Source: Jeotgalibacillus sp. S-D1
GTDB taxonomy: Bacteria > Bacillota > Bacilli > Bacillales > Jeotgalibacillaceae
Assembly: GCF_004358665.1 (NCBI RefSeq)
Contig: NZ_SMZR01000003.1
Span: 124,001 to 188,000 of the forward strand
Direction: 5' to 3'
DNA: 64,000 bases
Below, in pieces: positions 1 through 9,933 of the stretch. Position 1 is the stretch's first letter. Every line of letters begins with the position of its first letter. A program made the position numbers and the translations under genes. The notes under the pieces are model-generated. The model was not told the DNA's origin and made no database searches. It saw only the letters and a program-made list of their open reading frames with translations.

Positions 1-418
1 GTCCATAGAGATTAACAATGATTACTGCTTTTGGGAGCCTCCCCTTTAAAGCCGCTTCCTCCATCGCCAGCTGAAGTGCTTGCGGTGACATATTCCACGT
101 TTGGGGCTCAGAGTCGATAAAGACCGGTTCTGCTCCCTGATATAAAATAGGGTTGGCACTGGCTACGAAGGTAAGGGTTGAACAAAAAACCTTATCTCCA
201 GTTGATATATCAAGCAATGCCAGAGCCAGATGAATGGCAGCTGTACCTGAACTAAGAGCAACAGCACCTTTTGCACCTGCAGCCGCCGCAGTCTGCTGTT
301 CAAATTCATCGACGTTAGGGCCCAGCGGTGCAACCCAGTTGGTGCGAAATGCTTCATTGATATATTGATGTTCATTTCCACTCATATGCGGTGGTGACAA
401 ATAGATTCTTGAGTTCAT
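1..418 (-). CDS. epsN: DegT/DnrJ/EryC1/StrS aminotransferase, EpsN-like (partial, 3' end beyond window)
   Basis: The N-terminal 139 residues of a PLP-dependent sugar aminotransferase are present; the gene runs off the left edge. The product starts MNSRIYLSPPHMSG and carries the family's N-terminal features: WVAPLGPNVDEFE, the ALSSGTAAIHLAL cofactor-phosphate loop, and FCSTLTFVASANPI. The start is ATG at 418, preceded by AAGGAGG. It lies 17 nt after epsM. In B. subtilis, EpsN acts with the EpsM acetyltransferase and EpsL sugar transferase to make an acetamido-sugar for the biofilm polysaccharide, and the adjacency here supports the same job. The PLP-binding lysine is outside the window, so activity cannot be judged. 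Confidence 0.9.
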   Translation of the reverse strand, partial: MNSRIYLSPPHMSGNEHQYINEAFRTNWVAPLGPNVDEFEQQTAAAAGAKGAVALSSGTAAIHLALALLDISTGDKVFCSTLTFVASANPILYQGAEPVFIDSEPQTWNMSPQALQLAMEEAALKGRLPKAVIIVNLYG

Positions 419-435
419 TCAGCACATGCCTCCTT

Positions 436-1083
436 CTATGAAATCCGCTCCATGTTTCTTATACTTTTAATCACTTTTGCCGGACATCCCACTGCCATTT
501 GAAAGGCTGAAATGGATTTGGTGACAACAGCACCAGCCCCCACCACTGACCATTCCTCAATTGACATTCCGGGAATCACAGTGGCTCCCGCTCCAATTTG
601 AACCCCTTCGCCAACTTTTATGTTTCCTGTTAACACTGCTGCTGGCGACAGATGGATGTAGCTTTCCATCAGGCTGTCATGCTCAACAATGCCGGCTGTG
701 TTGATAATGGAATGATCTCCAATTACTGCACCTGCATTAATGACTGCATTTGCCATGACTACTGTGCCGTTTCCAATGCTTGCCCGCCTGCTTACTACAG
801 CTGTTGGGTGGGTCAGGGTAATATAGTCTTCTGAATTCAATTTGAATTGAGCTGTCAGTCTTTTTCTAATGGCGTTATTTCCGATGGCGATAATAACTTT
901 TGTGCTGTTTTGTTGAAATACATCAGCTAACTCAGAGGTCGGGCCATAAATCACACCTTCAGCCGTCCTTCTTTCCTGTAAGCTGTCATCCAGAATAGCG
1001 TGGATTGTTAAGTCTTCAAAGTTAGATATAAGATCCTGAACTACACTGCTGTGTCCGCCGTTTCCGATAATGATGATCTTCAT
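436..1083 (-). CDS. epsM: NeuD/PglD-family sugar O/N-acetyltransferase, EpsM-like
   Basis: A 215-residue protein. It has an N-terminal Rossmann-like half (MKIIIIGNGGHSSVVQDLI) and a C-terminal left-handed beta-helix of hexapeptide repeats (residues about 95-205, e.g. ASIGNGTVVMANAVINAGAV and IGAGATVIPG). This is the NeuD/PglD architecture, which acetylates UDP-linked amino sugars with acetyl-CoA. The catalytic His of the family probably lies in AGIVEHDS. The gene follows epsL by 2 nt and precedes epsN, matching the epsL-epsM-epsN order of B. subtilis. The length is normal for the family. It acts in the cytoplasm on the precursor of the exopolysaccharide. Confidence 0.92.
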   Translation of the reverse strand: MKIIIIGNGGHSSVVQDLISNFEDLTIHAILDDSLQERRTAEGVIYGPTSELADVFQQNSTKVIIAIGNNAIRKRLTAQFKLNSEDYITLTHPTAVVSRRASIGNGTVVMANAVINAGAVIGDHSIINTAGIVEHDSLMESYIHLSPAAVLTGNIKVGEGVQIGAGATVIPGMSIEEWSVVGAGAVVTKSISAFQMAVGCPAKVIKSIRNMERIS

Positions 1084-1085
1084 CG

Positions 1086-1685
1086 TTACACCACGTCTTT
1101 GGATCCTGTGAATTTTTCCATCGTTACATGACCGCTTTGGGTAATACCCTCTTTTTTGATAACCTTTATAAAGGTGGAAAGTAAGATCCTGCTGTCTAAA
1201 ATTGCGTTTCGATTGTTTACATACCAGGTATCCATTGCAAATTTCTCCTCCCAGCTGACCGAGTTTCTGCCATTCACCTGTGCCCAGCCTGTGATGCCGG
1301 GTCGAACAAGATGACGAAGCTTCTGTTCTGCTGAATAAAGCGGCAGATATTCCATTAGTAATGGCCTTGGACCAACGAGACTCATATCCCCTTTTATTAC
1401 ATTCAGCAGCTGAGGCAGTTCATCCAGGCTGTATTTTCGTATCCAGGCACCTAAGTGTGTCAATCTTTGCTTGTCTGAGAGCAGATTTCCTTCCCTGTCC
1501 GTTGAATTCAGCATCGTTCTAAATTTAAGAAGGTAAAAGGGGTCTCCATTTAACCCGGGGCGCTGCTGCGTGAAGAAAACAGGTCTTCCCATTTTTAAGG
1601 CAATCACAATGGCTGTGCCCAGAAAAATGGGCAAAAGCAGGATAAATAACAGCACCGAACTGATCAGATCAAACATGCGTTTCAT
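1086..1685 (-). CDS. epsL: undecaprenyl-phosphate sugar phosphotransferase, EpsL-like
   Basis: This 199-residue monotopic membrane sugar transferase belongs to the bacterial initiating glycosyl-phosphate transferase family (WcaJ/PglC type). It has an N-terminal hydrophobic segment (MKRMFDLISSVLLFILLLPIF), then GRPVFFTQQRPG, FKFRTM-like LLKFRTM, the DELPQLLNVIKGDMSLVGPRP block and RPGITGWAQVNGRN. It should transfer a sugar phosphate to undecaprenyl phosphate, starting repeat-unit assembly. I chose ATG at 1685 (MKRMFDL) because it is about 10 nt from TAGGAG; an in-frame ATG at 1691 is also possible. It is co-transcribed with epsM and epsN. Confidence 0.93.
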   Translation of the reverse strand: MKRMFDLISSVLLFILLLPIFLGTAIVIALKMGRPVFFTQQRPGLNGDPFYLLKFRTMLNSTDREGNLLSDKQRLTHLGAWIRKYSLDELPQLLNVIKGDMSLVGPRPLLMEYLPLYSAEQKLRHLVRPGITGWAQVNGRNSVSWEEKFAMDTWYVNNRNAILDSRILLSTFIKVIKKEGITQSGHVTMEKFTGSKDVV

Positions 1686-1721
1686 AAGCATCTAACTCCT
1701 AAAATCGATTCAAATTATTTC

Positions 1722-2765
1722 TTACGCACCGGATGCTTCGATCGACACCTTCTCAGTTATGTAGCCTTCCGGATTTTGCAGCTGCCATCTCCAGGTGTCT
1801 TCGCACATCTCGCTGATGGATTTTGTTGCAGTCCATTCCAGCTCCGCGCGGGCTTTTGCAGGATCTGCATAGCAAATGGCCACATCCCCGGGTCTCCTGT
1901 TCCCGATGTGGAATGGAATGGTCTTACCGGACGCCTGTTCAAAGGCCCTGACCATTTCAAGCACGCTGATCCCGACGCCTGTGCCGAGATTATAGGCACT
2001 GATGAACGGTGTTTTTTGAATTTTTTCCAGCGCTTTAATATGACCGTTTGCCAGATCAACCACATGGATATAATCCCGCACCCCTGTTCCATCCTTTGTC
2101 TGGTAGTCGTTGCCGTGAATGGTAAGTACGTCACGCCTGCCGATCGCAACTTGTGATAAATAAGGGAGCAGGTTATTCGGAATGCCATTGGGATCTTCTC
2201 CGATCCGGCCGCTTTTATGGGCGCCTACCGGATTAAAATACCGGAGTATGGCAATGGACCAGGATGGATCGGCCTGATAGATATCCTGCAGCATATCTTC
2301 AATCATTTCCTTTGTCCGCCCATAAGGATTGGTGGAACCTATCTGTTCATCCTCTGTAATAGGCATATGATTGGTTGCTCCATAGACGGTGGCAGAGGAG
2401 CTGAAAACGAATTTTTTCACGTGAAACTTTTCCATTGTTTCCAGCAGTACCATCGTTCCAGCAAGATTATTTTGATAATATTTCAACGGAAATTCAACAG
2501 ATTCTCCAACCGCTTTATAGGCGGCAAAATGGATAACGGCGTCGATTTTGTTAGATGAAAATAACTTCTCCACCTGCTGCCGATTTTGCAGATCCACTTT
2601 GGAAATGGTGAATAGTTTACCGGTAAGTTCCGCTACGCGTTTCAGAGACTCAGGGTTACTATTGCTGAAGTTATCAGCCACAATGATGTCGTATCCTGCT
2701 GCAAGAAGTTCCACACATGTATGGCTGCCAATGTAGCCAGCACCGCCGGTTACCAGAATGGTCAT
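1722..2765 (-). CDS. galE: UDP-glucose 4-epimerase
   Basis: A 347-residue NAD-dependent epimerase of the short-chain dehydrogenase fold. The N-terminal NAD loop is GGAGYIGSHT, the catalytic YxxxK reads YGRTK, and the sugar-binding region GVRDYIHVVDLA is present. It interconverts UDP-glucose and UDP-galactose. The start ATG at 2765 has a strong AAGGAGG upstream; extension to 2831 would add an unconserved 22-residue tail. Its place inside the eps operon, which B. subtilis epsA-O does not have, suggests a dedicated UDP-Gal supply for this polysaccharide. With the operon's galU it makes a two-step route from glucose-1-phosphate to UDP-Gal. Confidence 0.95.
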   Translation of the reverse strand: MTILVTGGAGYIGSHTCVELLAAGYDIIVADNFSNSNPESLKRVAELTGKLFTISKVDLQNRQQVEKLFSSNKIDAVIHFAAYKAVGESVEFPLKYYQNNLAGTMVLLETMEKFHVKKFVFSSSATVYGATNHMPITEDEQIGSTNPYGRTKEMIEDMLQDIYQADPSWSIAILRYFNPVGAHKSGRIGEDPNGIPNNLLPYLSQVAIGRRDVLTIHGNDYQTKDGTGVRDYIHVVDLANGHIKALEKIQKTPFISAYNLGTGVGISVLEMVRAFEQASGKTIPFHIGNRRPGDVAICYADPAKARAELEWTATKSISEMCEDTWRWQLQNPEGYITEKVSIEASGA

Positions 2766-2835
2766 TCGTGATTCCTCCTTCAGATAACAATCCTCATAAA
2801 AAAATAACCCTGGCTGAGCCAAAGTCATCACTGTT

Positions 2836-3909
2836 TTACCAAGTTAAATAATTGCTTTTATACAAAATGTTTAAGCTCACAACCGATTCATAGTAGTAAT
2901 AGCCAAAGTAGCAAACCAGAATCATAAAATAGACGAATTTTTCATCCTTTTCTCTGAAAAGCTTAACGATCCAGGACAATAAAATGAGCTGATACAAGTT
3001 AAAATACAATGCAAATCGTGCAAATATCCAGCTTTGGGTGGAGACGAGCAAGAAGACAATGCTCAGCAGCGTCATGTTTACAAAGACATCGCTTTTTGGA
3101 AAAATCACGCGCAGCTTCTCTCTTCCCAAAAAAGCAACAACAAGAGGAACTGCAGCAACGATTACACGGAGGAAACTTGCTCCGCCTTCGTCAAAATCCT
3201 TATAAGCTCCATATTGAGTATCTTCAATAGCTGAAAATAATAGGGAAGTGAATTGTTCAAATCCAATTACAATGGATAAAGATAACAAAACGAGTCCAAC
3301 TGTCGCTTTAGACCAGGCTTTTACCCGCACCATAAAATAAATAGGAAGTAAGATAAGTGCACTCTGATGGATGGTGGAAGCTAAGCCAATAATAATTGCA
3401 TATTTAAGGAAATTCCCATTTAACAAATACTTGGTTGCACAAAACGCAATTGCAGCAGCCAGCGTCTGTCTGATCCCATTCATTGAAACAAGAAAAAAGC
3501 CCCCAGTTATATACACAAAAAGGCTTAACTCGATCATTCGTGAATAGTGAAATAACACCACTGTGATTAATACATTTGTAATTAATGCTGCTGTAAAGAT
3601 CATGATCTGCGGATCAGCTGATATTTTTTGAAGAAGCATTTGTAAAATGCCAAAGCCGATATCTTTATTCGCGACCACGTATTCCCACGTAAATTGATTA
3701 TCCGTGTATATATTTACGTAATTAAATGTATCCCCTATATTCGATCTTAATCCTGAAACAATGACCAGGGTTGAAGCAGCAAGAAAGACCAGCAGCCGGT
3801 TTACTTGAATAGGGATGACCGATCCCCTGAAACCTGCCGGAACTGCAGCATAACGGGCAAATAGAGCAAGGACAAAAACAAATAAAAGATTAATCCAGAG
3901 TATGGTCAT
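2836..3909 (-). CDS. epsG: EpsG-family polytopic membrane protein, probable polysaccharide polymerase
   Basis: A 357-residue, very hydrophobic protein with around ten predicted membrane segments. It resembles the EpsG/O-antigen polymerase-like family: GLRSNIGDTFNYVNIY near residue 55 (an R-x-x-x-G-D-T-x-x-Y signature), and SMNGIRQTLAAAIAFCATKYL near residue 150. The role in joining repeat units or export (Wzy-like) is inferred from the family and from its place between glycosyltransferases and galE. No soluble catalytic domain is present. It ends about 70 nt before the galE start, a gap containing the galE RBS. Confidence 0.85.
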   Translation of the reverse strand: MTILWINLLFVFVLALFARYAAVPAGFRGSVIPIQVNRLLVFLAASTLVIVSGLRSNIGDTFNYVNIYTDNQFTWEYVVANKDIGFGILQMLLQKISADPQIMIFTAALITNVLITVVLFHYSRMIELSLFVYITGGFFLVSMNGIRQTLAAAIAFCATKYLLNGNFLKYAIIIGLASTIHQSALILLPIYFMVRVKAWSKATVGLVLLSLSIVIGFEQFTSLLFSAIEDTQYGAYKDFDEGGASFLRVIVAAVPLVVAFLGREKLRVIFPKSDVFVNMTLLSIVFLLVSTQSWIFARFALYFNLYQLILLSWIVKLFREKDEKFVYFMILVCYFGYYYYESVVSLNILYKSNYLTW

Positions 3910-3942
3910 AACAGAATCCTTTCCTTCACATGAACCAACATG

Positions 3943-4830
3943 CTATGAAGCGGTCATCGCTTTTCTGGTGATATATAAATAAAGCGTTGCACCTAAAGGA
4001 AGCGCAAAAAGGGTTAGAATTTTACTTGGTGATTCATTCAAAAAGTTCTTATTTTTACTGATCATGCTGCTTGATACATAGTGAATGGCCTGACGGAACT
4101 TAAATGCCATTCCAACTGACGGCAGCTTCATTAACTCTTTACGGTAAAATGCGAACCCTTTTGGATTTGTCAGGTATTGCTTTAGCATATTAACGGAAGA
4201 ACCATCCGGAAGATATTCAACAATACAGATGACCTCATTCATCAGAAGCAGTTCATACTCAAGGTCAAGCAAATAATATTTATAAGCTAAGCCCACGTAT
4301 TTTTCTCCCGCAAAAATAGGGTAGGGATATTTTTTTGTCAGTTCAGTGCGGTATACTAACTTCTTATCTCCCTTTACATCATGCTTTTCATATAAATCTA
4401 ATAGAGTAGAACGCTTCATACCCTCTGGTAACGGGGTCCCTATTATTTCACCGTCTGTGAAAGCATCCAGCCCGACAATGCCGCTCACTTCATCATTTCC
4501 ATATTCACGCCAATAGCGCGTAATTTTTTCTACAGCATTATCGGGCATAAAATCATCTGAATCGATGCAGACATTCAGTTCTGTAACAATCAGTTCATAA
4601 GCCGTATTGTGCGCTCCATGCATCCCCTGGTTTTCCTGATGGTGATAGTGAATTACCACAGCCCCTTCATCGATCCATGCCTGCACCTTTTCTTTTGTAT
4701 CGTCCGTCGATCCGTCGTCAACAATTAACCAGATGAAATCTTTACACGTTTGGCGTTTCAGGCTTTCATAACAATTACCGAGGCAGTAAGCCCGGTTATA
4801 GGCTGGCGTAAAGACAGTCAGCATTTTCAA
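3943..4830 (-). CDS. family 2 glycosyltransferase
   Basis: A 295-residue GT-A fold glycosyltransferase. The N-terminus TVFTPAYNRAYCLGNCYESL and IVDDGSTDDT are nucleotide-sugar binding motifs, and CIDSDDF is the DxD metal-binding motif near residue 90. The C-terminal region has one hydrophobic stretch (ILTLFALPLGATLYLYI), possibly a membrane anchor. The start is TTG at 4830, overlapping the TGA stop of the upstream gene and about 7 nt from GGGGGTG, which indicates translational coupling; ATG at 4824 is an alternative. The sugar donor is not predictable. It is the probable functional counterpart of EpsE/EpsH/EpsJ. Confidence 0.9.
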   Translation of the reverse strand: MKMLTVFTPAYNRAYCLGNCYESLKRQTCKDFIWLIVDDGSTDDTKEKVQAWIDEGAVVIHYHHQENQGMHGAHNTAYELIVTELNVCIDSDDFMPDNAVEKITRYWREYGNDEVSGIVGLDAFTDGEIIGTPLPEGMKRSTLLDLYEKHDVKGDKKLVYRTELTKKYPYPIFAGEKYVGLAYKYYLLDLEYELLLMNEVICIVEYLPDGSSVNMLKQYLTNPKGFAFYRKELMKLPSVGMAFKFRQAIHYVSSSMISKNKNFLNESPSKILTLFALPLGATLYLYITRKAMTAS

Positions 4831-5942
4831 CTGCCAACACCCCCAAGTTCTAAATAAGCGTTCTGTGTATGGACAGCAGTTTGGCGAATATTATACCCTT
4901 GCTCGCTGACTATTTTTTCTGTTTTAATTCTTGAAGGCTGTTGTGCTCTTATATTCAGCAGCGCCTCCACCCATATCTTCTTATTTGTTATCGGAAGAGC
5001 ACTAATTAATCCACATTCCAAATCAGCTTCATCTGAGATTGTTTCAGAAATAACACATGGAATACCTGCACATTGCGCTTCAATTAACGTTACAGGAAGA
5101 CCTTCATGCAAGGAAGGAAAGGCAAATACATCAAATGCCTGCATGACCAGATGAATATCATCTCTAATGCCGAGCATATGAACATTTTTGGAGATCTTTA
5201 AGTCTTGTACTTTCTTCTCAATACTGTGCTGCAGTGCCCCTCCCCCCACTAAAAACAGATGGGCATCCGGCACGATCTGCACCACCTCTGCAAAAACTTC
5301 CAGCAAAAAGGAATGGTTTTTCTGCTGATTAAATCTTCCAACATGTCCGATTACTAAATCGCCGTCTTGTAAATGAAACAGCTTTCTCATTTTCTCCCTT
5401 TTTGCAGGAGAGTACATATACTGGTCACATTCGATCCCATTTTTTAAAATATGGGACCTGGATGATTCTTTTTCAAAAAGCCAGGATGCGGCTTTTGTAG
5501 AGCAGGCATAATAGGCCGTTGCATATTTCGGAATGTTTTTACCGGCCATCCATTTATACGTTTTAATTAACAGGCCACCTTCACTGCTTGTGTTGTGGCT
5601 ATGCGCGATGCGAACTGGAATCATAGCGCGTGCTGCTGCCCTCAGCACAAACCCGCTCATCTTATCCATATGGGAATGAACAATTTTATAAGGGTGATGC
5701 GTGAAAAACTGGTTCAGATTTTTAATATAGGTGCGGTGACCTGACGTTGTTACATAGGGAATGCGGTGGATTTTTCCGCCCAGCTGTTTAATTTCTTCAT
5801 CAAACACCCCTTCGTAACAGGTCAGGAAATCAAACTGAATTTTTGTACGGTCAATATTCCGGTAAAGGTTCATAATCAGTGTCTCTGCGCCGCCGCGGTT
5901 CATATTGACCACAACATGCAGTACTCTTAACGGGCCATCCAT
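4827..5942 (-). CDS. epsF: family 1 glycosyltransferase, EpsF-like
   Basis: A 371-residue GT-B glycosyltransferase. The N-terminal acceptor domain opens RVLHVVVNMNRGGAETLIMNLYR, where NRGGAE is a typical EpsF/GT4 signature. The C-terminal donor domain has IGHVGRFNQQKNHSFLLEVF and the E-x7-E region FAFPSLHEGLPVTLIEAQ. It should add one sugar of the polysaccharide repeat at the cytoplasmic face of the membrane. The start overlaps the upstream gene by 16 nt and the end overlaps the next gene by 4 nt, so the three glycosyltransferases are tightly coupled. The symbol is by similarity and position; sugar specificity is unknown. Confidence 0.88.
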   Translation of the reverse strand: MDGPLRVLHVVVNMNRGGAETLIMNLYRNIDRTKIQFDFLTCYEGVFDEEIKQLGGKIHRIPYVTTSGHRTYIKNLNQFFTHHPYKIVHSHMDKMSGFVLRAAARAMIPVRIAHSHNTSSEGGLLIKTYKWMAGKNIPKYATAYYACSTKAASWLFEKESSRSHILKNGIECDQYMYSPAKREKMRKLFHLQDGDLVIGHVGRFNQQKNHSFLLEVFAEVVQIVPDAHLFLVGGGALQHSIEKKVQDLKISKNVHMLGIRDDIHLVMQAFDVFAFPSLHEGLPVTLIEAQCAGIPCVISETISDEADLECGLISALPITNKKIWVEALLNIRAQQPSRIKTEKIVSEQGYNIRQTAVHTQNAYLELGGVGS

Positions 5943-7075
5943 TTAACACCCTCCTTCTCCATAAAGGACTCATAGATCGCACTTTTTTGGGTTAGCACCT
6001 GAGGGATGCTGTAGGTGCTGATGATGATCTGTCTTCCTTTTTCTCCAAATTGCTGCCTGATTTCTTCATTATCGAAAAACATAATTACTTTTCGGTTAAA
6101 GTCCACATGGTCATCCGGCTCGACAAGCCAGCCGTTTACATTGTTTTGTACCAGCTCGCGGTGCCCTCTGTTGTTTACGGCGACGACCGGAAGACCGCAG
6201 GCCATCGATTCCATCACATTCACGGGGAGGCCTTCCCGGTCACTGGATGCGACGGCTACATCGCATAGCTGGATCCAATCCCGGATATCCTTTTCAAATC
6301 CTAAGAAACGAACGCGTCCGCTGATGCCAAGTTCCTCTGCAAGCTCTTTGCATTTTTTTAGCAGGGGTCCCTCTCCTGCCAGCAGCAGCTTGATATCGGG
6401 ACGTTTTTCACTCATTAAAGCCAGCGAGTGAAGTAAGAATCGCTGGTTCTTATTACGGTTGAATTCAGCTGCGTAAAATAATAAAAAGTCATTCGGTTTA
6501 TAACCAAATGACTGTTTTCGCTGGAATTTTTCCTGTTCGGTTATTGGCTTAAAATAATTGGTGTCGACGCCAACACCCCGCACATGCTCGATTTTTTGCA
6601 ATTTAAATCGCTTTTGGGACAGCTCATAATCTTCGTGATTAATGGTTATCAGGCAGTCCGTCAATTGGGACATGGCCTTTTCGATAGGATAATAGATCAT
6701 CCAGTTTAACAGCGGTGCTCCCTTGCAAAAGTGGAAGCCATGTGCGGTATAGATGACTTTGGTTCCGTGTTTTCTTGACGCTCTTGCGGCCAGTCTTGCC
6801 ATCATTCCGCCAACCGGGGTATGGCAGTGGATAAGATCGTATTGTTCCTGATCCATAATCGATTTCAGCTGCTTGTAAGCTGCAAAATTACCTTTTGAAA
6901 AGGGAGAACGCTGGATTGGAATATTGTATTTGCTGTCGACAAAGGGCAATTCAATATCTCCCTTTGCTGCTACATCCACCTTCCAGCCCTGATCCTTGAA
7001 CCATTGCATATAGGGTAAATGAAATGCTTTAAAATGATAGTCAACCGTTGCACAAAAAAGCACCTTGCCTGCCAA
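5927..7075 (-). CDS. epsD: family 1 glycosyltransferase, EpsD-like
   Basis: This 382-residue GT-B enzyme resembles EpsD/CapJ-type transferases. The N-terminal domain (FCATVDYHFKAFHLPYM, then IHCHTPVGGMMARLAAR) is followed by a C-terminal donor-binding domain with YAAEFNRNKNQ, LAGEGPLL and ASSDREGLPVNVMESMACG (the E-x7-E motif). The start is TTG at 7075 with AAGGAGG about 8 nt upstream. It follows galU by 23 nt and overlaps the next glycosyltransferase. It probably adds an early sugar on the lipid carrier. Specificity cannot be told from sequence. Confidence 0.88.
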   Translation of the reverse strand: MAGKVLFCATVDYHFKAFHLPYMQWFKDQGWKVDVAAKGDIELPFVDSKYNIPIQRSPFSKGNFAAYKQLKSIMDQEQYDLIHCHTPVGGMMARLAARASRKHGTKVIYTAHGFHFCKGAPLLNWMIYYPIEKAMSQLTDCLITINHEDYELSQKRFKLQKIEHVRGVGVDTNYFKPITEQEKFQRKQSFGYKPNDFLLFYAAEFNRNKNQRFLLHSLALMSEKRPDIKLLLAGEGPLLKKCKELAEELGISGRVRFLGFEKDIRDWIQLCDVAVASSDREGLPVNVMESMACGLPVVAVNNRGHRELVQNNVNGWLVEPDDHVDFNRKVIMFFDNEEIRQQFGEKGRQIIISTYSIPQVLTQKSAIYESFMEKEGVKWMAR

Positions 7076-7098
7076 ATGCGTCCCCTCCTTTTCTAAGG

Positions 7099-7977
7099 TT
7101 AATTAGCTGTTTCTTTTTCCAGGACTGTTGATAGATATTCCAGCAGCTCAAATCTAAGTTCATCCCGCTTAAGGGCAAATTCAATGGTTGTTTGTATAAA
7201 TCCCATTTTTTCTCCTACGTCATAGCGGCTGCCTTCAAATTCATAGGCATAAACCGCTTCATGATGATTTAATTCAGCAATTGCATCCGTTAATTGAATT
7301 TCATTTCCCGCTCCCGGTTTTTGATTGCTTAATATATCCAGGATTTTTGGACTTAAGATGTAGCGGCCAAGGATGGCAAGATTGGAAGGTGCTTCTTCCA
7401 CACTCGGCTTTTCAACCAGGTTCCTCACATTGTACAGCCGGTCGTTCATCGCACTGCCTTCTACAATTCCGTATCTGGAGACATCTTTTTCCTTCACTGT
7501 CTGCACACCGATGATCGAGGCTTTGTAGCGGTTGTACTGCTCCATTAACTGCTTTAAGCAGGGCTTTTCAGCCTGTACAATATCATCGCCAAGCAGCACG
7601 GCAAAAGGTTCATCGCCAATAAATTTCCTAGCACACCAGATGGCATGTCCCAGCCCTTTGGCTTCCTTTTGACGGATGTAATGAATATCCACCATATTTG
7701 ATGATTTCTGAACGGCGCTCAACAAGTCCAGCTTTCCTTTATCAAACAGATTTTGTTCCAATTCAAACGAGTGGTCAAAATGATCCTCAATTGCTCTTTT
7801 CCCTTTCCCTGTGACAATGATGATGTCTTCAATGCCTGATTCAATCGCTTCTTCCACGATATACTGAATCGTCGGTTTATCGACGATTGGCAGCATCTCC
7901 TTTGGCATGGCCTTGGTAGCCGGTAAAAACCTCGTGCCTAATCCTGCAGCTGGAATAATGGCCTTTCTTACTTTCAT
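7099..7977 (-). CDS. galU: UTP-glucose-1-phosphate uridylyltransferase
   Basis: A 292-residue nucleotidyltransferase making UDP-glucose from UTP and glucose-1-phosphate. The N-terminal signature [20 protein letters not shown] is intact, followed by VEKP and the substrate loop [14 protein letters not shown]. The length matches GtaB/GalU/YngB (about 290). It sits 14 nt after epsC and 23 nt before the EpsD-like gene. Together with galE it supplies UDP-Glc and UDP-Gal inside the operon. A chromosomal gtaB for teichoic acid synthesis is expected elsewhere, so this is probably a dedicated paralogue. Confidence 0.95.
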   Translation of the reverse strand: MKVRKAIIPAAGLGTRFLPATKAMPKEMLPIVDKPTIQYIVEEAIESGIEDIIIVTGKGKRAIEDHFDHSFELEQNLFDKGKLDLLSAVQKSSNMVDIHYIRQKEAKGLGHAIWCARKFIGDEPFAVLLGDDIVQAEKPCLKQLMEQYNRYKASIIGVQTVKEKDVSRYGIVEGSAMNDRLYNVRNLVEKPSVEEAPSNLAILGRYILSPKILDILSNQKPGAGNEIQLTDAIAELNHHEAVYAYEFEGSRYDVGEKMGFIQTTIEFALKRDELRFELLEYLSTVLEKETAN

Positions 7978-7991
7978 CGCGTTTGTCTCCT

Positions 7992-9830
7992 TTAGCTTGA
8001 TAGTGGGATCATCTCTTTTTGTTCAGGAGCAGTTTGGCGGTTCGCCAGCTCCAGCAATAATTCTCTCAGTGCGTCTCTGCTCAGTGAAGAATAGCCTGCA
8101 ATGATCTGTTCGATTTCTTCTATATAAAGCTCTGCCGTTTTTCCAACATAAATTTTGGGATACACCTGTTCTTCCCTTACTTCATCTTCTTTCAGCAGTT
8201 CTTCAAACAGCTTTTCACCCGGCCGTATTCCGGTATATTTGATTTCAATATCATCGAGGGAATTCCCGGATAGTTTAATCAGATTTTTAGCCAGATCGAC
8301 TATTTTCACAGGGTCTCCCATATCTAAAACAAATATTTCTCCGCCCTGAGCAAGTGATCCTGCCTGTATGACCAATCTGGATGCTTCAGGGATCGTCATA
8401 AAGTAGCGGATCATGTCCGGATGGGTAACGGTAACCGGCCCCCCTCGCTCAATTTGCTTTTTAAAGTGAGGAATGACACTTCCTCTGCTTCCCAATACAT
8501 TTCCAAAGCGAACGGCAACAAATTTGGTGTCGCTGACCTGATCCATTTGCTGAACAATCATTTCGGCCAGTTTTTTAGAGGCTCCCATGACGCTAGTAGG
8601 ATTAACGGCTTTATCCGTTGAAACCATGACAAAGGTTTCAACTCCATACCAGCTCGCTGCTTCTGCGATATTTTTCGTGCCAATCATATTGTTTTTAACT
8701 GCTTCCTCTGGATTTCGTTCCATTAACGGCACATGCTTATGGGCTGCAGCATGGTAGACCACATTTGGTTTATAGACTCTCATAACATTCATCATTTTCT
8801 TTGAATCTTGTAAATCCGCTATCTCTGTGACAAATTCGATAGAAGATTCTTTAAAACGTTCTTTTAATTCCATTTCAATTGTATAGATGCTATTTTCCCC
8901 GTGCCCCAGTAAAATAAGCCGCTTCGGATTAAAACGTGAAATCTGCCGCGAAATTTCTGAGCCAATGGATCCTCCTGCACCGGTGACAAGAACCACTTTT
9001 CCTTCAATGGTATCCGACACCAATTCAATATCCATTTTAACCGGCGTTCGTCCCAGTAAATCCTCTACCTGGACATCTCTTGCCTGATTAACAGATACCT
9101 TTCCCGTCACGAGATCTTCCAGCATAGGCAGGATTTTCGTTTCTGCATTTGTTTTGGCACACTCATGAAAGATCTTGTTTAGTTCTCTTTTTCGAAGAGA
9201 GGGAATCGCAATGACGATGTTATCTACCTTGAGCTCCACTACAGAAGGGACAATGGATTCCACTCCGCCAAGCACGGGTACCCCCATGATATCGAGATTG
9301 TGTTTTCTAGTATTATCGTCAATGAAGCCGACAGGTATCAGATCGCAGTCCTTATTATGCAGGAGCTGCCTGACGACCATCGTTCCTGCCGAACCCGCTC
9401 CGATAATCAAAGTTCTTTTTCGATTAGGATAACGGTTGATTACCTGATCCAGATACATTCTCCACATAAATCTCGATCCTCCGATTAACAGCAAATGAAG
9501 CAGCCAGGTGACTGCAAGCAGGCGAAAGGAAATTTCCTGCAGAACAATCTGCTGAGCACCAAGTGCCATCAATATTGAATAGGTGACAACCTTGCACACA
9601 ATCACCAATTCTCCAATACTTGCATACTCCCAGGCTTTTTTATAAAGTTTTAGTTTTATAGAAAATAGCAGATGACTGGTTAAAAGAACGATCGAACTTA
9701 GAAGAACCGGATAGGTCAGCACATGAATATCTCCATTAACAAGAAAACCGCTAATAAATACAGCTGTCAGTACAATGCACGAGTCAATTAAAATAAACAG
9801 TGAAAGTCTTTGTTTGTAAGACATATCCAT
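7992..9830 (-). CDS. epsC: membrane-bound nucleotide-sugar 4,6-dehydratase, EpsC/CapD family
   Basis: A 612-residue protein. Four N-terminal membrane helices (residues about 8-110) precede a first Rossmann domain ([16 protein letters not shown]) and a catalytic SDR domain with [17 protein letters not shown]. The active site has the SMK-type arrangement seen as [16 protein letters not shown], typical of PglF/CapD UDP-GlcNAc 4,6-dehydratases. It should make the keto sugar that EpsN aminates and EpsM acetylates. I place the start at ATG 9830, which has GAGGGAGGGG just upstream; an ATG at 9845 lacks an RBS. It is preceded by an intrinsic terminator and the EAR-like RNA. Confidence 0.93.
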   Translation of the reverse strand: MDMSYKQRLSLFILIDSCIVLTAVFISGFLVNGDIHVLTYPVLLSSIVLLTSHLLFSIKLKLYKKAWEYASIGELVIVCKVVTYSILMALGAQQIVLQEISFRLLAVTWLLHLLLIGGSRFMWRMYLDQVINRYPNRKRTLIIGAGSAGTMVVRQLLHNKDCDLIPVGFIDDNTRKHNLDIMGVPVLGGVESIVPSVVELKVDNIVIAIPSLRKRELNKIFHECAKTNAETKILPMLEDLVTGKVSVNQARDVQVEDLLGRTPVKMDIELVSDTIEGKVVLVTGAGGSIGSEISRQISRFNPKRLILLGHGENSIYTIEMELKERFKESSIEFVTEIADLQDSKKMMNVMRVYKPNVVYHAAAHKHVPLMERNPEEAVKNNMIGTKNIAEAASWYGVETFVMVSTDKAVNPTSVMGASKKLAEMIVQQMDQVSDTKFVAVRFGNVLGSRGSVIPHFKKQIERGGPVTVTHPDMIRYFMTIPEASRLVIQAGSLAQGGEIFVLDMGDPVKIVDLAKNLIKLSGNSLDDIEIKYTGIRPGEKLFEELLKEDEVREEQVYPKIYVGKTAELYIEEIEQIIAGYSSLSRDALRELLLELANRQTAPEQKEMIPLSS

Positions 9831-9863
9831 CCCCCCCTCCCTCATCTAGTAATCTTGCAAGCC

Positions 9864-9925
9864 AATAAATAAAATAAAGTACTGATGTGCAAAGTTTTCT
9901 TCGAAACTGCACACATCAATACTTT
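9864..9925 (-). terminator. intra-operon intrinsic terminator upstream of epsC
   Basis: On the minus strand, 9925 to 9876 folds into a 22-bp stem with one mismatch and a 6-nt loop (CGAAGA). It is followed by the U-rich tract AUUUUAUUUAUU. It sits between the EAR-like RNA and epsC, so it would stop most transcription after epsB unless read through. Confidence 0.8.
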
Positions 9926-9933
9926 ATAGTAAA